Assembly (NCBI GenBank): GCA_965216335.1
Contig: OZ244154.1
Coordinates: 1,674,001-1,738,000 of the forward strand
DNA length: 64,000 bases
DNA from: JAHEJE01 sp965216335
GTDB lineage: Bacteria; Pseudomonadota; Alphaproteobacteria; Rhizobiales; Aestuariivirgaceae
Direction: 5' to 3'
Each line of letters starts with the position of its first letter. The stretch's first letter is position 1. The translations under genes and the position numbers were made by a program. The notes below the pieces were generated by a model. It was not told where the DNA came from and made no database searches. It saw only the letters and a list, made by a program, of their open reading frames with translations. Shown one piece after another: positions 22,347 to 32,867 of the stretch.

Positions 22347-23393
22347 GTGGATCAGATCGCCAAACGCCCGCCCGTCGCCCTGCCGGCCGACCACCCGCCG
22401 GTCAATTGCGGCAAGATCGGCGTCCTGCTGATCAACCTCGGCACCCCGGAGGCAACGACCTACTGGCCGATGCGCCGCTATCTCAAGGAGTTCCTGTCCG
22501 ACCCGCGCGTCATCGAGACCAACCGGGCCGTCTGGTGGTTCGTGCTCAACGCCATCATCCTGACCAAGCGGCCGAAAAGTTCCGGCGAAGCCTATGAGCA
22601 GATCTGGAATCACGAAAAGAACGAATCGCCGCTCAAGACCATTACCCGCAGCCAGGCCGAGAAGATTGCCGCCGCCCTTGCGGATGACGGACGCATCGTC
22701 GTCGACTGGGCCATGCGCTACGGGCTGCCCTCGACTGGCGAGGTCTTGGAGCGCATGACCAGGGCGGGCTGCGAGCGCATTCTGCTGTTCCCGCTCTACC
22801 CGCAATATGCCGCCGCCACCACCGCCACGGCCATGGACAAAGCCTTCGATGCGCTCAAGACCATGCGCTGGCAGCCGACCATCCGCGCCGTGCCGCCCTA
22901 CCACGACCACCCGGCCTACATCGATGCTCTGGCCGAAAGCCTGAAGGCGCACATTTCCTGGCTCGGGTGGGCGCCGGATGTCATCATCGCCTCGTTCCAC
23001 GGCCTGCCCAAGGACTACCTCCTCAAGGGCGACCCCTACCACTGCCAGTGTCAGAAGACCGCCCGCCTGCTGCGCGACAGGATGGGCATGTCCGAGGACG
23101 AACTGATCCTCACCTTCCAGTCCCGCTTCGGCAAGGCCGAGTGGCTCCAGCCCTACACCGACAAGACAGTCGAAAAGCTCGCCAGCGAAGGCGTGAAGAA
23201 CATGCTGGTCATCACCCCCGGCTTTTCCGCCGACTGCGTCGAGACCCTGGAGGAAATCGCCATCGGTGTTGCTGAAAGTTTCCACGAACACGGCGGCGAG
23301 AACTTCTCCGTTGTCCCCTGCCTGAACGACAGCGACCTGTCGATCGGCCTGCTCGAAACCCTCATCCGCACCGAGCTTTCGGGTTGGGTCTGA
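22347..23393 (+). CDS. hemH: Ferrochelatase
   Basis: 348 residues. Inserts Fe2+ into protoporphyrin IX, the last step of protoheme synthesis. Conserved blocks: GVLLINLGTP near the N-terminus, the catalytic histidine motif SFHGLPKDYLLKGDPY, then FQSRFGKAEWLQPYTD and the acidic FSADCVETLEEI. The likely start is the GTG at 22347 (the frame is open further upstream, but that sequence is not ferrochelatase-like). The protein then begins with an alphaproteobacterial-type extension before the core. Divergent from the metallophosphoesterase gene with 146 bases between the starts. Heme supply fits the denitrification genes in the window but is not specific to them. Confidence 0.95.
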   Translation: MDQIAKRPPVALPADHPPVNCGKIGVLLINLGTPEATTYWPMRRYLKEFLSDPRVIETNRAVWWFVLNAIILTKRPKSSGEAYEQIWNHEKNESPLKTITRSQAEKIAAALADDGRIVVDWAMRYGLPSTGEVLERMTRAGCERILLFPLYPQYAAATTATAMDKAFDALKTMRWQPTIRAVPPYHDHPAYIDALAESLKAHISWLGWAPDVIIASFHGLPKDYLLKGDPYHCQCQKTARLLRDRMGMSEDELILTFQSRFGKAEWLQPYTDKTVEKLASEGVKNMLVITPGFSADCVETLEEIAIGVAESFHEHGGENFSVVPCLNDSDLSIGLLETLIRTELSGWV

Positions 23394-23458
23394 CGAAAGC
23401 ACCCATCGCCAGCGGTACGAACCGAACGCCTGCGCCCCCCGCGTCACCCCGGCGAAGG

Positions 23459-23719
23459 CCACTGCTGTCCGGTTTAACGTTGGGTGAAGGCACATTTCTT
23501 CCATTGCATCGGATAGTTGCATGCGCTGAAGAAAGCTCCGATATGATTCCGGGTTGGCTCCCGGGCATTCCCTCCCCCAGAAAGGGGGAGGGTTAGGGTG
23601 GGGGTTGATGGCGGTGCAACGCAGTGATTTCATTGTGTTTTGCGCCGCCATCAACCCCCATCCCAGCCTTCCCCCTTTCTGGGGGAAGGAGCAATCATCG
23701 CTTAACCGGACAACAGTGG
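23459..23719. repeat. Nested palindromic repeat, copy R2 (complete)
   Basis: Outer arms 23459-23479 (CCACTGCTGTCCGGTTTAACG) and 23699-23719 are complementary with two mismatches. The inner arms (GGTGGGGGTTGATGGCGG and its complement) flank a loop with GTGATTTCATTGTG, and each inner arm carries its own mini-palindrome (CCCCCAGAAAGGGGG, CCCCCTTTCTGGGGG). Same family as copy R1 at 4099-4276. The interval 23394-23977 contains no gene. Confidence 0.88.
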
Positions 23720-23773
23720 GCGAAGGCCGGGGTCCGGTGTGGCAAGCGCTTGATCCCTCCACTAACGTGTCAT

Positions 23774-23802
23774 CCCGGAAAAGCCGACAGGCTTTGTCCG
23801 GG
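23774..23802. repeat. Small extragenic palindrome
   Basis: CCCGGAAAAGCC pairs with GGCTTTGTCCGGG around a 4-base GACA loop. It has the form of the short extragenic palindromes common in alphaproteobacterial genomes and sits 55 bases after repeat R2. Confidence 0.7.
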
Positions 23803-23977
23803 AACTCTGAAAGGTTCAGCCAGGTCCAGAGCCCCCGGCTCCCGCTGCCGCTCGGCCGGCATTGCAACGGATGCGGCAATGCGGACGCGAACCGGTCCTG
23901 TGACCGGGTTTTCAGATGATCCGCCTGACACCGGTGCTCTGAAATGAAATTGACTGCCGGACCGCATTCTGAAAAGA

Positions 23978-24814
23978 ATGTTCCAAACAAGGTTTGGACT
24001 TGCAGGCATGCGCAACAGGTTTTCGCTATACGCTGACGACGGCACACCGGCTCTGGTGGTCAACGGCAAGGCGAAGTCGGATTTCTTCTTCATTTGCGAA
24101 CATGCCAGCCGGCAGATCCCGTCCGTCCTCGGCACCATGGGTCTGTCGCCGGCCGAACGGCGCAGCCACATCGCCTGGGATATCGGCGCCGCCGCCGTCG
24201 CCCGCCTGCTGTCTAAGGCCTTCGATGCCCCGCTCGTCCTGCAGCGCTACTCCCGTCTAGTGTTCGACTGCAACCGTCCGCCCGGCGCGCCGGCCGCCAT
24301 TCCCGAGGCAAGCGAGGCAACCCGAATTCCCGGCAACGAAAACCTGTCTGAGACCGACAAAAAGGCCCGCGCCGACGATCTCTATTTTCCGTTTCATGCC
24401 AAGGTCTCCGCGATGCTGGATGAACGCCATGCCGGCGGGGTCGATCCGATCGTGGTCACCATGCACAGCTTCACGCCCATCTATCACGGCAGACAGCGCA
24501 AGGTGGAACTCGGTATCGTCCATGACGAGGACGCCCGCTTCGCGGACGCCATGCTCGACGCTGCAGCACTGGACCCGTCATACTCCACAGGCCGCAATGA
24601 CCCCTATGGACCCGAAGACGGGGTCACCCACACACTCAGGATGCACAGCCACCAGCGCGGACTGCTCAATGTCATGTTGGAAGTACGCAACGACCTGATA
24701 GACACCAAGACCGGCCAGACCGAATGGGCCGAACGCCTCAAGGGGCTGCTCGAAACCTCACGCACCCGGTTGCTGCAAGCCGCTGAAACCGATCCCCACG
24801 CCGCCTCCGGTTAA
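23978..24814 (+). CDS. N-formylglutamate amidohydrolase family protein
   Basis: 278 residues. The family hydrolyses N-formylglutamate to formate and glutamate, or related N-acyl glutamates, with a zinc-dependent carboxypeptidase-like fold. Visible motifs are FFICEHASRQIP (metal-binding E-H), RYSRLVFDCNRP, VVTMHSFTPIYHG (second histidine) and LMLEVRNDLI-like VMLEVRNDLI near the C-terminus. An internal ATG at 24008 is an alternative start. The gene begins a same-strand set with a glutamine-synthetase-like gene 41 bases on, then ALDH and Fe-ADH. In that setting, hydrolysis of a gamma-glutamyl or N-acyl-glutamyl product is a reasonable inference. Confidence 0.88.
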   Translation: MFQTRFGLAGMRNRFSLYADDGTPALVVNGKAKSDFFFICEHASRQIPSVLGTMGLSPAERRSHIAWDIGAAAVARLLSKAFDAPLVLQRYSRLVFDCNRPPGAPAAIPEASEATRIPGNENLSETDKKARADDLYFPFHAKVSAMLDERHAGGVDPIVVTMHSFTPIYHGRQRKVELGIVHDEDARFADAMLDAAALDPSYSTGRNDPYGPEDGVTHTLRMHSHQRGLLNVMLEVRNDLIDTKTGQTEWAERLKGLLETSRTRLLQAAETDPHAASG

Positions 24815-24855
24815 CCGCAGGCGACCGCTCAACGACCGATCAGGAGCCATCTCTC

Positions 24856-26229
24856 ATGTCCGCACACCTCACCCTCAAAGCTCTGCGCGACGCCGTCGCC
24901 GATGGCTCGATCAACACCGTTCTGGCCTGCCAGGTCGACATGCAGGGCCGCCTCATGGGCAAGCGCTTCCAGGCCGAGTTCTTCCTCGACAGCGCCCACG
25001 AGGAGACCCATAGCTGCAACTACCTTCTGGCCACCGATGCGGAAATGGAAACCGTTCCGGGCTACAAGGCCTCGAGCTGGGAAAAGGGCTACGGCGACTA
25101 CGTGATGAAGCCCGACCTGTCGACGCTGCGCCGCATCCCGTGGCTCGATTCAACAGCGCTGGTGCTGTGCGACATGCTGGATCATCACACCCACATGCCG
25201 GTGCCCCATTCGCCGCGCGCCATCCTCAAGCACCAGATCGCCCGGCTCGAGGACATGGGGCTGAAGGCCATGATGGCCTCCGAGCTCGAGTTCTTCCTGT
25301 ACGCCGACAGCTACGAGGATGCCCACGCCAAGGGCTACCGCGACCTTGAGACCATCTCCACCTACAACGAGGACTACCACATCTTCCAAACCTCCAAGGA
25401 AGAAGAGGTCATGCAGGCGATCCGCACCGGCCTGCAGGGCGCCGGCATTCCGGTCGAGAATTCCAAGGGCGAGGCCTGCCGCGGCCAGGAAGAAATCAAC
25501 GTCCGCTACAACGATGCCCTGGAGATGGCCGACAATCACGCCATCCTGAAAAACGGCTGCAAGGAAATCGCCTGGTCCAAGGGCCGAGCCATCACCTTCA
25601 TGGCCAAGCCCGACTACGAGCTTGCCGGCAACTCCTCGCACATCCACCAGTCGCTGTGGAGCCACAGCGGCACCGCCGCCGCCTTCTACGACCCGGATGC
25701 CGAGTACGGCATGTCGCAGCTGATGCGCCACTACATGGCCGGCCTGCTCACCCACGCCAGCGAACTGACCTACTTTCTCGCCCCCAACATCAACTCCTAC
25801 AAGCGCTTCCAGGCCGGCACCTTCGCCCCGACCAAGGCCATCTGGTCGATGGACAACCGCACCGCCGGCTACCGGGTGTGCGGCGAGAATTCCAAGTCGG
25901 TGCGCGTCGAATGCCGTGTCGGCGGCGCCGACCTCAACCCCTACCTTGCCTTCGCCGCCCTGCTTGCCGCCGGTATCTCCGGCATCGAAAACAAGCTGGA
26001 GCTCGAACCGGAATTCACCGGCGACGCCTACGCCGCCTCCAAGCGGGTGCGCGAAATCCCCAAGACGCTGCGCGACGCCGCCACCGCGCTCAACAAGTCC
26101 AAGATGCTGCGCGCCGCCTTCGGCAGCGACGTCATCGACCACTACGTCCACGCCGCCAACTGGGAACAGTTCGAATACGACCGCCGCGTCACCGACTGGG
26201 AAGTCACCCGCGGCTTTGAGAGGAGTTGA
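24856..26229 (+). CDS. Glutamine synthetase-like gamma-glutamyl ligase
   Basis: 457 residues. The N-terminal beta-grasp domain (to about residue 120) and the catalytic domain carry the metal and ATP motifs (ASELEFFLY, RGQEEINVRY, the GNSSHIHQSL block with metal histidines, and RVECRVGGADLNPYLAFAAL). Compared with housekeeping GlnA it resembles the PuuA/GlnA4-type ligases that join glutamate to amines such as putrescine or ethanolamine. No adenylylation-site Tyr region typical of GlnA is evident. Neighbouring aldehyde and alcohol dehydrogenases fit oxidation of a gamma-glutamylated amino alcohol or diamine. The substrate is inferred, not shown. Confidence 0.9.
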   Translation: MSAHLTLKALRDAVADGSINTVLACQVDMQGRLMGKRFQAEFFLDSAHEETHSCNYLLATDAEMETVPGYKASSWEKGYGDYVMKPDLSTLRRIPWLDSTALVLCDMLDHHTHMPVPHSPRAILKHQIARLEDMGLKAMMASELEFFLYADSYEDAHAKGYRDLETISTYNEDYHIFQTSKEEEVMQAIRTGLQGAGIPVENSKGEACRGQEEINVRYNDALEMADNHAILKNGCKEIAWSKGRAITFMAKPDYELAGNSSHIHQSLWSHSGTAAAFYDPDAEYGMSQLMRHYMAGLLTHASELTYFLAPNINSYKRFQAGTFAPTKAIWSMDNRTAGYRVCGENSKSVRVECRVGGADLNPYLAFAALLAAGISGIENKLELEPEFTGDAYAASKRVREIPKTLRDAATALNKSKMLRAAFGSDVIDHYVHAANWEQFEYDRRVTDWEVTRGFERS

Positions 26230-26234
26230 AAGGC

Positions 26235-27632
26235 ATGCCCGGCCAGATCATCAAATGCATCTCTCCCGTCGATGGCTCGACCTATGCCGAGCGCCCCGTT
26301 GCGACCGGATTGGAGATCGCCACCGCCTTCGACGGCGCGCGTCGTGCCCGCAAGGACTGGCGTGCCCTGTCCATCGCAGAGCGCGCTGCCTATTGCAGCA
26401 AGGCCGTCGATGCCATGCTCGCCATGACGGACGAGATTGTGCCCGAGCTGGCCTGGCAGATGGGCCGGCCGGTGCGTTTCGGCGCCGGTGAACTGGGTGG
26501 CTTCGAGGAACGCGCCCGCCACATGATCGCCATCGCCGAGGACGCTTTGTCCGACATCGACCCCGGCCCCAAGGACGGCTTTCAGCGCCACATCTCGCGC
26601 GAGCCCCTCGGCACCGTGTTCACCATCGCCCCGTGGAACTTCCCCTATCTCACCGCCGTCAACTCCATCGTGCCGGCGCTGATGGCCGGCAACGCGGTGA
26701 TCCTCAAGCACGCCTCCTCGACCCTGCTGATCGGCGAGCGCTTCCAGCAGGCCTTCGATGCCGCCGGCCTGCCCAAGGGCCTGTTCGCCAATCTGGTCCT
26801 CGACCACCAGAAGACCGCCGACATCATTTCCGGCGGCCTGGCCGACATGGTGTGCTTCACCGGCTCGGTGCCCGGCGGCCGCCAGATCGAACAGGCCGCC
26901 GCCGGCCGGTTCATCCCCATCGGCCTGGAGCTCGGCGGCAAGGACCCGGCCTATGTCCGCCATGACTGCAATCTGGCCCATGCCGTCGAAAACCTCGTCG
27001 ACGGTGCGTTCTTCAATTCCGGCCAGTCATGCTGCGGCATCGAGCGCATCTATGCCCATGAAAGCGTCTATGACGACTTCGTCTCCGGCGTCGTCGACCT
27101 CACCCGGCAGTACGTTCTCGACAATCCGCTCGATGAGGCCACCACCCTCGGCCCGCTGATCAAGCCGGCCGCCGCCGACTTCGTGCGCGGCCAGATCGAC
27201 GAGGCGGTCGGCGACGGCGCCACCGCCCACATCGACCCCGGCAAGTTCGACAGGGACGCTCCCGGCTCGGCCTATCTCGCGCCGCAGGTGCTGACCGGCG
27301 TCAGCCACCAGATGCGCGTCATGACCGAGGAAAGCTTCGGCCCCGTCGTCGGCATCATGAAGGTGTCAGGCGACGACGAGGCCATCGGCCTGATGAACGA
27401 CAGCGACCTCGGCCTCACCGCCGCCATCTGGACCGAGGATGCCGCCGCCGCACAGGCCATCGGCGACAGGCTCGACACCGGCACCGTGTTCATGAACCGC
27501 TGCGACTACCTCGACCCGGCGCTCGCCTGGACCGGCGTCAAGAACACCGGCCGCGGTTGCGCCCTGTCGCGCGTCGGCTATGAGGCCCTGACCCGGCCCA
27601 AGAGCTTCCATTTCCGCACCAGCACCAACTGA
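26235..27632 (+). CDS. NAD(P)-dependent aldehyde dehydrogenase
   Basis: 465 residues from the ATG at 26235, with AGGAG nine bases upstream. An in-frame TTG at 26226 overlaps the previous stop. Family motifs: FTIAPWNFPYLTAVNS, the catalytic glutamate in GLELGGKDPAYV and the catalytic cysteine in FNSGQSCCGIERIY. It starts five bases after the glutamine-synthetase-like gene, so the two are tightly coupled. Proposed role: oxidation of the aldehyde made by the downstream Fe-dependent alcohol dehydrogenase to the acid, on a gamma-glutamyl carrier. Confidence 0.92.
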   Translation: MPGQIIKCISPVDGSTYAERPVATGLEIATAFDGARRARKDWRALSIAERAAYCSKAVDAMLAMTDEIVPELAWQMGRPVRFGAGELGGFEERARHMIAIAEDALSDIDPGPKDGFQRHISREPLGTVFTIAPWNFPYLTAVNSIVPALMAGNAVILKHASSTLLIGERFQQAFDAAGLPKGLFANLVLDHQKTADIISGGLADMVCFTGSVPGGRQIEQAAAGRFIPIGLELGGKDPAYVRHDCNLAHAVENLVDGAFFNSGQSCCGIERIYAHESVYDDFVSGVVDLTRQYVLDNPLDEATTLGPLIKPAAADFVRGQIDEAVGDGATAHIDPGKFDRDAPGSAYLAPQVLTGVSHQMRVMTEESFGPVVGIMKVSGDDEAIGLMNDSDLGLTAAIWTEDAAAAQAIGDRLDTGTVFMNRCDYLDPALAWTGVKNTGRGCALSRVGYEALTRPKSFHFRTSTN

Positions 27633-27653
27633 CCGATCCGGAGAACAACACCG

Positions 27654-28814
27654 ATGACCACCACCGCCAACTGGTCCTACCCGACAGAAGTCCGCTTCGG
27701 CCCGGGCCGCATTTCCGAGCTCGGCGAAGCCTGCAAATCCGCCGGCATGTCGCGGCCGCTGCTGGTCACCGACCCCGGCATCGTCAACCTGCCGATCACC
27801 CAAACCGCACTTGAAGCCGTGCGCGCCGCCGGGCTGGAGGTGGCCGTGTTCTCCAAGGTCGACCCCAATCCGACCGAGACCAATGTCGCCGACGGCCTGA
27901 AAGTCTTCAAAGACGGCAACCACGACGGCGTCATCGCCTTCGGCGGCGGCTCCGGTCTCGATTGCGGCAAGGTCATCGCTTTCATGAAGGGCCAGACCCG
28001 GCCGATGTGGGACTTCGAGGACATCGGCGACTGGTGGACCCGCGCCGATCCGTCGGGCATCGCCCCCATCGTCGCCGTGCCGACCACAGCCGGCACCGGC
28101 TCCGAGGTTGGTCGCGCCGGCGTCATCACCAACGAGGAAACCCAGACCAAGAAGGTCATCTTCCACCCGAAAATGCTGCCCGCCGTGGTCATCTGCGATG
28201 CCGAACTCACCACCGGCCTGCCGCCGGTCATCACCGCCGGCACCGGCATGGACGCCTTCGCCCACTGCCTGGAGGCCTACTGCTCGCCGTTCTACCACCC
28301 GATGTCGGCCGGCATCGCCGTTGAGGGCATGCGGCTGGTGAAGGAGAACCTGCCGATCGTCTACGCCGAGCCCGGCAACATAGAGGCCCGCGGCCACATG
28401 CTGTCAGCCGCCGCCATGGGCGCCGTCGCCTTCCAGAAGGGCCTGGGCGGCATCCACGCCCTGTCGCACCCGGTCGGCGCCCTCTATCACACCCACCACG
28501 GCCTCACCAACGCGGTGTTCATGCCCTACGTGCTGAAACACAACCGCGACCAAATCGAGGAGCGGATCACGCGCCTCGCTGCCTGGCTCGGCATCGCCGG
28601 CGGCTTCGACGGCTTCATGACCTACGTCATGACCCTGCGCCACGACCTCGCCGTCCCCAACACCATCGCCGACCTCGGCGTCACCGACGACAGCCGCTTC
28701 GAGCAGATGTCCGCGATGGCCGTCATCGACCCGACCAACGGCGGCAACCCGGTGCCGCTGACCGAGGCTGAATGCTTTGGCCTTTATGAACAGGCGTTGC
28801 GGGGGATGAATTGA
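27654..28814 (+). CDS. Iron-containing (group III) alcohol dehydrogenase
   Basis: 386 residues. N-terminal NAD-binding domain with GGGSGLDCGKV. The C-terminal metal domain has ligands in the TGMDAFAHCLEAYC block and in HPVGALYHTHHG. Length is that of the family. It is the fourth gene of the operon, 21 bases after the aldehyde dehydrogenase. Together they could oxidise the hydroxyl of a gamma-glutamylated amino alcohol in two steps. The end of the gene converges with the Cys/Gly-rich membrane protein gene, with only three bases between the stops. Confidence 0.92.
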   Translation: MTTTANWSYPTEVRFGPGRISELGEACKSAGMSRPLLVTDPGIVNLPITQTALEAVRAAGLEVAVFSKVDPNPTETNVADGLKVFKDGNHDGVIAFGGGSGLDCGKVIAFMKGQTRPMWDFEDIGDWWTRADPSGIAPIVAVPTTAGTGSEVGRAGVITNEETQTKKVIFHPKMLPAVVICDAELTTGLPPVITAGTGMDAFAHCLEAYCSPFYHPMSAGIAVEGMRLVKENLPIVYAEPGNIEARGHMLSAAAMGAVAFQKGLGGIHALSHPVGALYHTHHGLTNAVFMPYVLKHNRDQIEERITRLAAWLGIAGGFDGFMTYVMTLRHDLAVPNTIADLGVTDDSRFEQMSAMAVIDPTNGGNPVPLTEAECFGLYEQALRGMN

Positions 28815-28817
28815 TGC

Positions 28818-29552
28818 TCAATCTCCCCCGCAGCCGCCCCCGCATCCTGTGCTGCAGCCGCCCCCGGTGGAGCAGCCGCCGCGGTTCTTCTTGGAGCGCC
28901 TGCTGGCGATCACAATGACGGCAATCAACACGCCGATCAGTATGATCAGCCACAGCCAGCCCTGTCCCGACGTCGGAAAGAATCTGGTCTGCGAAGCCTC
29001 GGCCAATGCAACATGCTGCAGCGCCGCCCACACGATGCTCCCCGCCGCCATCACGGCTGCAGCCACCAGAACGGCCCGCTTCGGCACCATCCAGTAGTCC
29101 GCGCCGCTCACCCGCCTGAACGTCGGCGCCTTGCCGAAGCGGATGGCGGACGGCGGCCAGATGGCTGCGGGCGGCGGCACGCCAAACTCGCGCTGGTAGG
29201 ATCTCAGTGTCGCTGCATAGTTGCCCGCAAACCGCGCCTCATCGCCCCTGCCGCCGCGCGTCGGACCGTGATGCAGCGCCCGGCCCAGTGCCGTCTTGAA
29301 CGGCCCCCAATAGTCCCGCGTGCAGGTCATGTGCAGGTGCCAGGCCTGATCGACCTCGTCGGACGGCGTCACCTCGTGGCCCGCCACCATCGCCAGATAG
29401 CAGAACCGCTTGTACTCCTCGATCACCTCAAGTGCGAACGCCCGGCTCCACCCGTTCTCACGCGCCAGCCGCGCGGAGAATGGGAAGGCGGCCTGCGGAT
29501 CATCAAACTCGTAAGCCGAAATCCGTCGCCAAAGTGTGTTCCGGGTTCTCAT
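28818..29552 (-). CDS. Membrane protein with glycine-rich-domain-like N-terminus and Cys/Gly tail (paralogue 1)
   Basis: 244 residues. The cytosolic N-terminal domain (about 1-135) contains PFSARLARENGWS, EVIEEYKRFCYLA and VDQAWHLHMTCTRDYW. The last resembles the HxxH-type motif of DUF1399/glycine-rich-domain proteins. Two membrane helices follow (about 158-180 and 196-215), then a short tail rich in Cys and Gly (RGGCSTGGGCSTGCGGGCGGD) that could bind metal or be modified. It is the second of two tandem paralogues, 24 bases after the other, and they share an almost identical 204-base block. Function is not known to me. Same-family proteins ending in GGGCGG tails are widespread but uncharacterised. 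Confidence 0.8.
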   Translation of the reverse strand: MRTRNTLWRRISAYEFDDPQAAFPFSARLARENGWSRAFALEVIEEYKRFCYLAMVAGHEVTPSDEVDQAWHLHMTCTRDYWGPFKTALGRALHHGPTRGGRGDEARFAGNYAATLRSYQREFGVPPPAAIWPPSAIRFGKAPTFRRVSGADYWMVPKRAVLVAAAVMAAGSIVWAALQHVALAEASQTRFFPTSGQGWLWLIILIGVLIAVIVIASRRSKKNRGGCSTGGGCSTGCGGGCGGD

Positions 29553-29576
29553 ACTTGAGCGCTCCTTTGAAGAATA

Positions 29577-30341
29577 TCAGCCGGACCCGCAACCGCCGCC
29601 GCCGCATCCGCTGCCGCCACCATCCGTTCCACAGCCGCCAATTGTTGTCGATGAACCGTTCGTGCCCTTCTTGTTACGGCGCTTGCTTTTGGGAATTATC
29701 ATGCCAAGCAGTTTGAAGCCGCCAAATGCGATGGCAAGGATGACAACTATCCACCACAATTGCAGTCGCCCGCTATCAGCGTTGTCCTGCGCTGCGCTGA
29801 GTGACTGGGTGCTGACGATCCATGCGGTCAGAACAAGCATTGCCACTCCGCACGAAAACCGTACCGCATTCTTCGACACGATCCAGTGGTCGGCCGCGCT
29901 CACACGCCTGTACGAAGCCGCCTTGCCAAAGCGGATTTCCGCTGGCGGCCAGATGGCAGCGGGGGCAGGATGGCCGAACTCGCAATCATAGCTGGCCAGA
30001 GTTGCGGCATAGTTTTCATCGAACCGGGCTTTATCGCTGCTGGTTCCTTTGGTCGGGCCATGGTGCAGCGGCTGGCCGAGTGCATCGGTGAATGCACCCC
30101 AATAGTCCCGCGTGTAGGTCATGTGCAGGTGCCAGGCCTGATCGACCTCGTCGGACGGCGTCACCTCGTGGCCCGCCACCATCGCCAGATAGCAGAACCG
30201 CTTGTACTCCTCGATCACCTCAAGTGCGAACGCCCGGCTCCACCCGTTCTCACGCGCCAGCCGCGCGGAGAATGGAAAGGCGGCCTGCGGATCGTCAAAC
30301 CCATGCGCCGAGATGCGCTGCCACAGTTCTGCATCCTTCAT
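29577..30341 (-). CDS. Membrane protein with glycine-rich-domain-like N-terminus and Cys/Gly tail (paralogue 2)
   Basis: 254 residues, same architecture as the downstream gene: an N-terminal helical domain with VDQAWHLHMTYTRDYW, two membrane helices (about 160-180 and 188-210) and a basic linker (PKSKRRNKKG) before the Cys/Gly tail (GGCGTDGGGSGCGGGGCGSG). First gene of the pair on the minus strand, starting MKDAELWQRIS at 30341. A plus-strand remnant of a small membrane protein lies about 110 bases behind it. The pair is probably one operon. The conserved His pair suggests a metal-binding or catalytic role, which is a guess. Confidence 0.8.
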   Translation of the reverse strand: MKDAELWQRISAHGFDDPQAAFPFSARLARENGWSRAFALEVIEEYKRFCYLAMVAGHEVTPSDEVDQAWHLHMTYTRDYWGAFTDALGQPLHHGPTKGTSSDKARFDENYAATLASYDCEFGHPAPAAIWPPAEIRFGKAASYRRVSAADHWIVSKNAVRFSCGVAMLVLTAWIVSTQSLSAAQDNADSGRLQLWWIVVILAIAFGGFKLLGMIIPKSKRRNKKGTNGSSTTIGGCGTDGGGSGCGGGGCGSG

Positions 30342-30453
30342 CGTCGAACCTCTCTTGCGTTCACAACCACATGATGAATATCACATCCATCCTCCAGGGT
30401 TTCCCTCAGTATCAGCCTACCATAATGCGGCGACAGGAAACTGGGGCTTTGGA

Positions 30454-30594
30454 ATGTTTCAGAACGTGGATGTCTTCGATCTGATCGGTATGGCCGGCGT
30501 CATTCTGTACCTCGGCTCCTGCGCCGTGCTGCAATCCGGTCTGATCCGCGGCAACGATGATACCAGCCGGACCCGGGCGCCGCGGCGGCATTGA
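30454..30594 (+). pseudogene. Truncated CBU_0592-type small membrane protein
   Basis: Starts MFQNVDVFDLIGMAGVILYL and reads LGSCAVLQSGLIRG, the first transmembrane segment of a small integral membrane family usually about 80 residues long. After GND it runs into unrelated sequence and stops at 46 residues, lacking the second half. It is either a decayed gene or a frameshift. The next 237 bases lead to dnaK. Confidence 0.5.
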
Positions 30595-30643
30595 CCGGAC
30601 CGGTCAAACCGGCCCCCGCCGGCAAATTCTCTTTGTTTTGCCT

Positions 30644-30672
30644 GTTGATGCCCGCAAATCCGCTTCCTATAT
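30644..30672 (+). promoter_or_regulatory. Possible RpoH (heat shock) promoter of dnaK
   Basis: GTTG (30644-30647), an 18-base spacer and CCTATAT (30666-30672) approximate the alphaproteobacterial sigma-32 consensus CTTG-N17/18-CYTATNT. It lies 160 bases before the dnaK start. One mismatch in the -35 region makes this tentative. Confidence 0.45.
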
Positions 30673-30831
30673 AAGCTGCGAACGTCGCCGGAGGTGTGCA
30701 GCATCGCCAAAACCCATCCGGCGCCGGTTGATTTTTGACTAACCCGGAGGCCTTCTCCCCCACCCGATGCGGGGCAGGAAAGTGCTTAAGTTTTAAGGCT
30801 TTCAGCGAAGGCCGGCCATAAGGAGGACGAA

Positions 30832-32772
<1,941 letters not shown>

Positions 32773-32867
32773 CGGGACGTTTTGAGCAATGACACCCCGT
32801 CCTGTGCAAATGACATCCATGCGCACGGGCGGGGCCTTGCCCATCCGGCACAAGGACAAAGCGTTCC

